Source of the DNA: an uncultured Clostridium sp.
GTDB lineage: Bacteria; Bacillota; Clostridia; Peptostreptococcales; Peptostreptococcaceae
Assembly (NCBI GenBank): GCA_900550335.1
Contig: URRU01000081.1
Coordinates: 1-7,439, forward strand
Reading direction: 5' to 3'
Length of the DNA stretch: 7,439 nucleotides
The notes below the pieces were generated by a model, which was given only the letters and a program-made list of their open reading frames with translations, did not search any database and was not told the origin of the DNA. Shown in pieces: positions 4,608-7,439 of the stretch; within the stretch, counting starts at the first letter, position 1; each line of letters begins with the position of its first letter. The position numbers and the translations under genes were made by a program.

Positions 4608-5376
4608 TATACTGTATCTTTTCGGTAATGAGCTTAGAAAAAGTAAACACGATTATATGATTGTAGCTGTTGTACAGAGTTTGATCTGGATAGCATCGTA
4701 TATAGTATCAATTGTAAAATACAATAAGTTGTATGTAGATGTATCAGCAGCTGGATTAGATTTAGGAACTGGAACAACAGTGGTTACAATACTAGATATG
4801 CAAAGATTTGGAATTACAATACTTGCTGTAAGTGTTATTTATGCAGCTTTTATATGGATGAGAGAGTACACATCAGGACATAAGAGCATATACACAATAA
4901 TGATGCTTCCTCAGGAAAGACATCATATATTTATAGTAAAATTCTTAAATGCAGTTACTATGTTCTATATGAACTTAATCCTATTCATAGCAATTACAAT
5001 ACTAGTTTGTCTAGTAGCTCCATTTGTTATGAAGGGTGGAGTGTTTATGAATCCATTTACTGCTATGATGCACTCAAGTCTAGCAACAGCAATCTATATG
5101 CCTATGACATTTAGAAATCTTTTAGTTACAGATGTGCTAATTGTTGCAGCAAATACATCTTTAATAGCACTTGCATTTTTAATAAATAGATTTTGCATGT
5201 ACAAAAGCGGATTTGCAAAATTTATCTCAGTTGTTGTAAGTATAAGTTTATTCGTATTTATGCTGTTTATGTCTTTCATATTAGTATATGAAACAGAAGT
5301 CATATATATGGCTGTTATTTCGATAGTAGTAGGATATTTTGGATCTAAATATATTCTAAAAAGATTAGAGTTTTAG
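4597..5376 (+). CDS. ABC-2-like membrane permease 2, 259 aa
   Basis: This is the second integral membrane subunit. Six hydrophobic segments lie near residues 20-41, 66-88, 117-142, 175-196, 207-231 and 233-253. The W87 to P105 stretch, with HKSIYTIMMLP, matches W90-P108 of permease 1 without a gap: W, HK, IYT, MM and P are identical. N-terminal ELRKS also parallels ELRKN of permease 1. I chose ATG 4597 over ATG 4588: AAAGGAG (4581-4587) directly touches 4588, leaving no spacing, while it lies nine bases from 4597, and the start MKNNILYL then aligns with MSKILAL of permease 1. The gene overlaps the preceding one by 11 bases. A permease 1/permease 2 heterodimer on an ATPase homodimer is the simplest model. 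Two separate transporters sharing the ATPase are also possible. Confidence 0.85.
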   Translation: MKNNILYLFGNELRKSKHDYMIVAVVQSLIWIASYIVSIVKYNKLYVDVSAAGLDLGTGTTVVTILDMQRFGITILAVSVIYAAFIWMREYTSGHKSIYTIMMLPQERHHIFIVKFLNAVTMFYMNLILFIAITILVCLVAPFVMKGGVFMNPFTAMMHSSLATAIYMPMTFRNLLVTDVLIVAANTSLIALAFLINRFCMYKSGFAKFISVVVSISLFVFMLFMSFILVYETEVIYMAVISIVVGYFGSKYILKRLEF

Positions 5377-5385
5377 GAGGGCAGA

Positions 5386-6606
5386 ATGATGAAAATTACA
5401 AAACGACGGAAAATGATACTATCTTCTGTTCTCGTAGCAATGGTTGCAATAACTGCTGGATTTGAGATTAGTTCAAGCCAGGTTATGAAACCTATATCTC
5501 AGACAGGAGATATTAAAGAAATGGAAGATATTTCACTAGTATCTCAGAAAAATATAACAGGAAGAACAAGATTTGCTATATTTGGCAAAGACGGTAAGAA
5601 GATAGAATACGGAAAGCATTTCTTGACAAGAAACTTTTTAAGCTCAGACATAGGGCTAAAAGAGTATATGGATTTAACTAAGAAAAATATATTTGATACA
5701 TATGATTTAGCAGTAGGAGATAAAATCTACTTCTTATCACAGAGAATAGAGGATGAAAAATCTTCTCTAGTTGCTAAAATATACGATAAAAAGTCTGGAT
5801 CTACCGTAGACAAAAAAATTCCTATAAAGGAAAAAGATACACAGACTATATCACACTTAACTAATTTTATAGAAAAAGATGGTAAATTCTACGCATTAGT
5901 TTCATCAAGTGAAGAGTTTGTATCTGTACTTTCTCTTGATTTTGATAAAGAAAGTTACAAAATATTAAATACATTTAAAGAAACTTCAGATTTATCTCCA
6001 AATCTATTTGCACAGAGCTGGAATTCAAACGATAAATATATATACATATTAATGAGAAACATAAGTGCACAAGAAGGCAATATAGTATCAAACTATCTAC
6101 TTAGATATGATTTTAAATCTAATAAATTCTTAAAACCTCTTCCATTAAGAGGAATAGAAATTAATGACGGCTTTGAAGATATAGATACTATGTTCCTTTA
6201 TGAAAATACTAACGATAAGTTTATCATATACACTGGAAACGCAAAAGATAAACATCTATACAAAATCACTTATGATTTAGAAACTTTGAAGTTAGAAAAG
6301 AAAGAAAAGCTTAATTTGGAAATTGATAGTATCATAGCTCAAAGAAGATACAACAATAGATTTGTAGGTGGTACTTCTGATGATTCAGAAATGATGCTTT
6401 TAGATGGTAAGATATACTATATTTCAGCGGTTAAGACTAATCTTCTTAGAAATGCTGATTCTACAGGTGGAAGTGAGGTAAATATTTCTGGAATGAATAC
6501 ATCTGTATTGAAAATATTTGATATAGAAAAAAATAAAGTAGTATATGAAGCAGATTTTGATTCATTAGATATAGAGTCACCAGTATTTATAAAAGGAAAT
6601 AAATAG
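5386..6606 (+). CDS. Membrane-anchored extracytoplasmic protein 2, beta-propeller-like, 406 aa
   Basis: This is the last gene of the operon and a probable distant paralogue of the protein at 3309. A basic start (KITKRRK) and a hydrophobic segment at about 10-26 (MILSSVLVAMVAITAGF) form a signal anchor or signal peptide; no lipobox cysteine and no second membrane segment are present. Repeated strand-turn-strand units follow: VAKIYDKKSGSTVDKK, VLSLDFDKESYKIL, LLRYDFKSNKFLKPL, YKITYDLETLKLEKK and VLKIFDIEKNKVVYEA. These suggest a beta-propeller of five or more blades. The last unit matches the last unit of protein 1 (FRILDRNSGKMKFEG) in position and pattern. AGGAGGG (5375-5381) overlaps the stop of permease 2. 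ATG 5386 and ATG 5389 are both possible starts, with spacing slightly favouring 5389. A strong terminator follows the stop at once. Function is inferred only from the operon. Confidence 0.75.
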   Translation: MMKITKRRKMILSSVLVAMVAITAGFEISSSQVMKPISQTGDIKEMEDISLVSQKNITGRTRFAIFGKDGKKIEYGKHFLTRNFLSSDIGLKEYMDLTKKNIFDTYDLAVGDKIYFLSQRIEDEKSSLVAKIYDKKSGSTVDKKIPIKEKDTQTISHLTNFIEKDGKFYALVSSSEEFVSVLSLDFDKESYKILNTFKETSDLSPNLFAQSWNSNDKYIYILMRNISAQEGNIVSNYLLRYDFKSNKFLKPLPLRGIEINDGFEDIDTMFLYENTNDKFIIYTGNAKDKHLYKITYDLETLKLEKKEKLNLEIDSIIAQRRYNNRFVGGTSDDSEMMLLDGKIYYISAVKTNLLRNADSTGGSEVNISGMNTSVLKIFDIEKNKVVYEADFDSLDIESPVFIKGNK

Positions 6607-6607
6607 G

Positions 6608-6642
6608 AAAAAAGCTGTTGCAAATTTTGCAACAGCTTTTTT
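6608..6642. terminator. Bidirectional terminator between the ABC operon and the merR gene
   Basis: Six A, then GCTGTTGCAAA (6614-6624), one T, TTTGCAACAGC (6626-6636), then six T. The 11-bp inverted repeat is perfect and, with A and T runs on the two sides, works in both directions. It ends the six-gene operon two bases after its stop, and the convergent merR gene four bases after its own stop. Confidence 0.92.
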
Positions 6643-6645
6643 AGT

Positions 6646-7439
6646 CTATTCTTTAATTTCAAATATTATTTTAGTAACATATTGCTCTGGGTCTGAAACT
6701 GATAAATCTGTAATTAGATATTCCTCATATACAAATTTACCTAGTTTTATATTATTCTCATCTACATAATCCAAAATAGCTTTATATGTTTCATCTAATT
6801 TTTCGTATGGACCAATATGTATTCCTGATAAGTATTTTCCTTTTTTCCTTGTGTATATATTTTTTCCTTTCTTCTTATTTGTATATGTGTATAGGTATGT
6901 AAATTCTGAATTTGTATTTGTATCAGTTAGTTTTAATAAATCAGACTGAAACATTGTCCCAATTTTTTGATGTGCAGATAAATTATTGCTCTTTAAAAAC
7001 TTTGCATACTCAATTACAAATTCACTAAAACTTGTGTTAATAGCGTCATTTGAATTTCCACTCAAAAGAAGATTTACCTCATCTAATTCCTCAATAAAAA
7101 TATTTTCTTCTTTATATTCTGGCCTAGAATATTCCATTCCGGCTTCTGCTACAAATTTTTGAACTTCTATATGTTTTTTTAATTTCTTTAAATGTTTTAT
7201 AGTTTTGTTTATCTCTTTTTCCTTTTCGTTCAATAAATCCATAAAAATATCTGGATTTCTCTTTTCCATATAAATCTTTATATCATCTAAACTCATTTTA
7301 AGAGTTTTAAGTGTGTTTATCATCATAAATGTATCGTATTGGAAATAAGAATAATATCTATATCCTTTTTTATCGCAAAAGGCAGGTTTAAAAAGATCTA
7401 TCTCATCATAGTAGAATAATACATGCTTAGGAACATCAC
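6646..7439 (-). CDS. MerR-family regulator with GyrI-like effector domain (N-terminus outside window)
   Basis: The open frame continues from the right edge without a start, giving 263 residues. It begins DVPKHVLFYYDEIDLFKPAF and continues CDKKGYRYYSYFQYDTFMMI, the second half of a MerR winged helix-turn-helix ('LRYYDxxGLxxP...GYRxY'). About 10-15 N-terminal residues are missing. A helical linker with coiled-coil character follows (EKEKEINKTIKHLKKLKKHI, near 100). The C-terminal ~150 residues form a GyrI-like ligand domain: HIGPYEKLDETYKAI, VYEEYLITDL and DPEQYVTKIIFEIKE. This build is that of BmrR/BltR-type regulators, which bind cationic or hydrophobic drugs and activate efflux genes. An internal ATG at 7326 would lose the DNA-binding domain and is not the start. 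Its target is not visible and probably lies beyond the right edge; it is convergent to the ABC operon and shares only the terminator. Confidence 0.88.
   Translation of the reverse strand, partial: DVPKHVLFYYDEIDLFKPAFCDKKGYRYYSYFQYDTFMMINTLKTLKMSLDDIKIYMEKRNPDIFMDLLNEKEKEINKTIKHLKKLKKHIEVQKFVAEAGMEYSRPEYKEENIFIEELDEVNLLLSGNSNDAINTSFSEFVIEYAKFLKSNNLSAHQKIGTMFQSDLLKLTDTNTNSEFTYLYTYTNKKKGKNIYTRKKGKYLSGIHIGPYEKLDETYKAILDYVDENNIKLGKFVYEEYLITDLSVSDPEQYVTKIIFEIKE

Noticed and set aside
5094..5303. 69-residue - strand frame inside permease 2
   Set aside because: Antisense shadow within a membrane-protein gene; no ribosome binding site or recognisable motif.
6417..6662. 81-residue - strand frame spanning the operon terminator
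   Set aside because: It overlaps the end of secreted protein 2 and runs through the bidirectional terminator.
1..7439. CRISPR array, tRNA/rRNA gene, insertion sequence
   Set aside because: No regularly spaced direct repeats, no tRNA-like folds or rRNA sequence, and no transposase frame were seen. C. difficile type I modules sometimes sit next to CRISPR arrays, so this was checked specifically.

Overview
The window is AT-rich Bacillota DNA. Strong AGGAGG-type ribosome binding sites, AT-rich codons, a YtrA-type GntR operon and a small convergent toxin/antisense-RNA module beside phage genes all point to Clostridia. The toxin module resembles those known from Clostridioides difficile prophages, so Peptostreptococcaceae or a close relative is my best guess. 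That is an inference; no rRNA or other marker gene is present.

Region 1 (1-1100) is the late end of a prophage or prophage remnant, read on the + strand. It holds the C-terminus of a small tail-region protein, a 54-residue XkdX-like protein, a terminator, and a compact module at about 401-740. That module has a 50-residue hydrophobic/lysine-rich peptide on the - strand and, facing it, a promoter-to-terminator unit with no gene, which looks like an antisense RNA covering the 3' half of the peptide mRNA. This is the layout of a type I toxin-antitoxin system. After another terminator comes a broken endolysin (glucosaminidase) gene, with one base apparently lost from a T run and its C-terminus cut short.

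Region 2 (1050-1316) is an elaborate control region. It holds two promoters, four copies of a GTGTAC-N10-rTACrN operator (two per orientation), a 22-base palindrome at the first -35 box, and a ~120-base stretch whose two operator-containing ends are inverted copies and whose interior can fold into a further 9-bp hairpin.

Region 3 (1317-6606) is a tightly packed six-gene operon: a YtrA-type GntR repressor, one ABC ATPase, permease 1, membrane-anchored secreted protein 1, permease 2, membrane-anchored secreted protein 2. The two permeases share a motif with each other, as do the two secreted proteins, so the unit looks like one ATPase serving a duplicated permease plus extracytoplasmic-protein cassette. 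The nearest known parallel is the Bacillus subtilis ytr operon, induced by cell-wall antibiotics; here the secreted proteins resemble beta-propellers. A plausible role is sensing or removing an envelope-active compound, with the GntR protein repressing its own operon through the operator array.

Region 4 (6607-7439) starts with a strong bidirectional terminator shared with a convergent MerR-family regulator carrying a GyrI-like effector domain; its N-terminus runs off the right edge.
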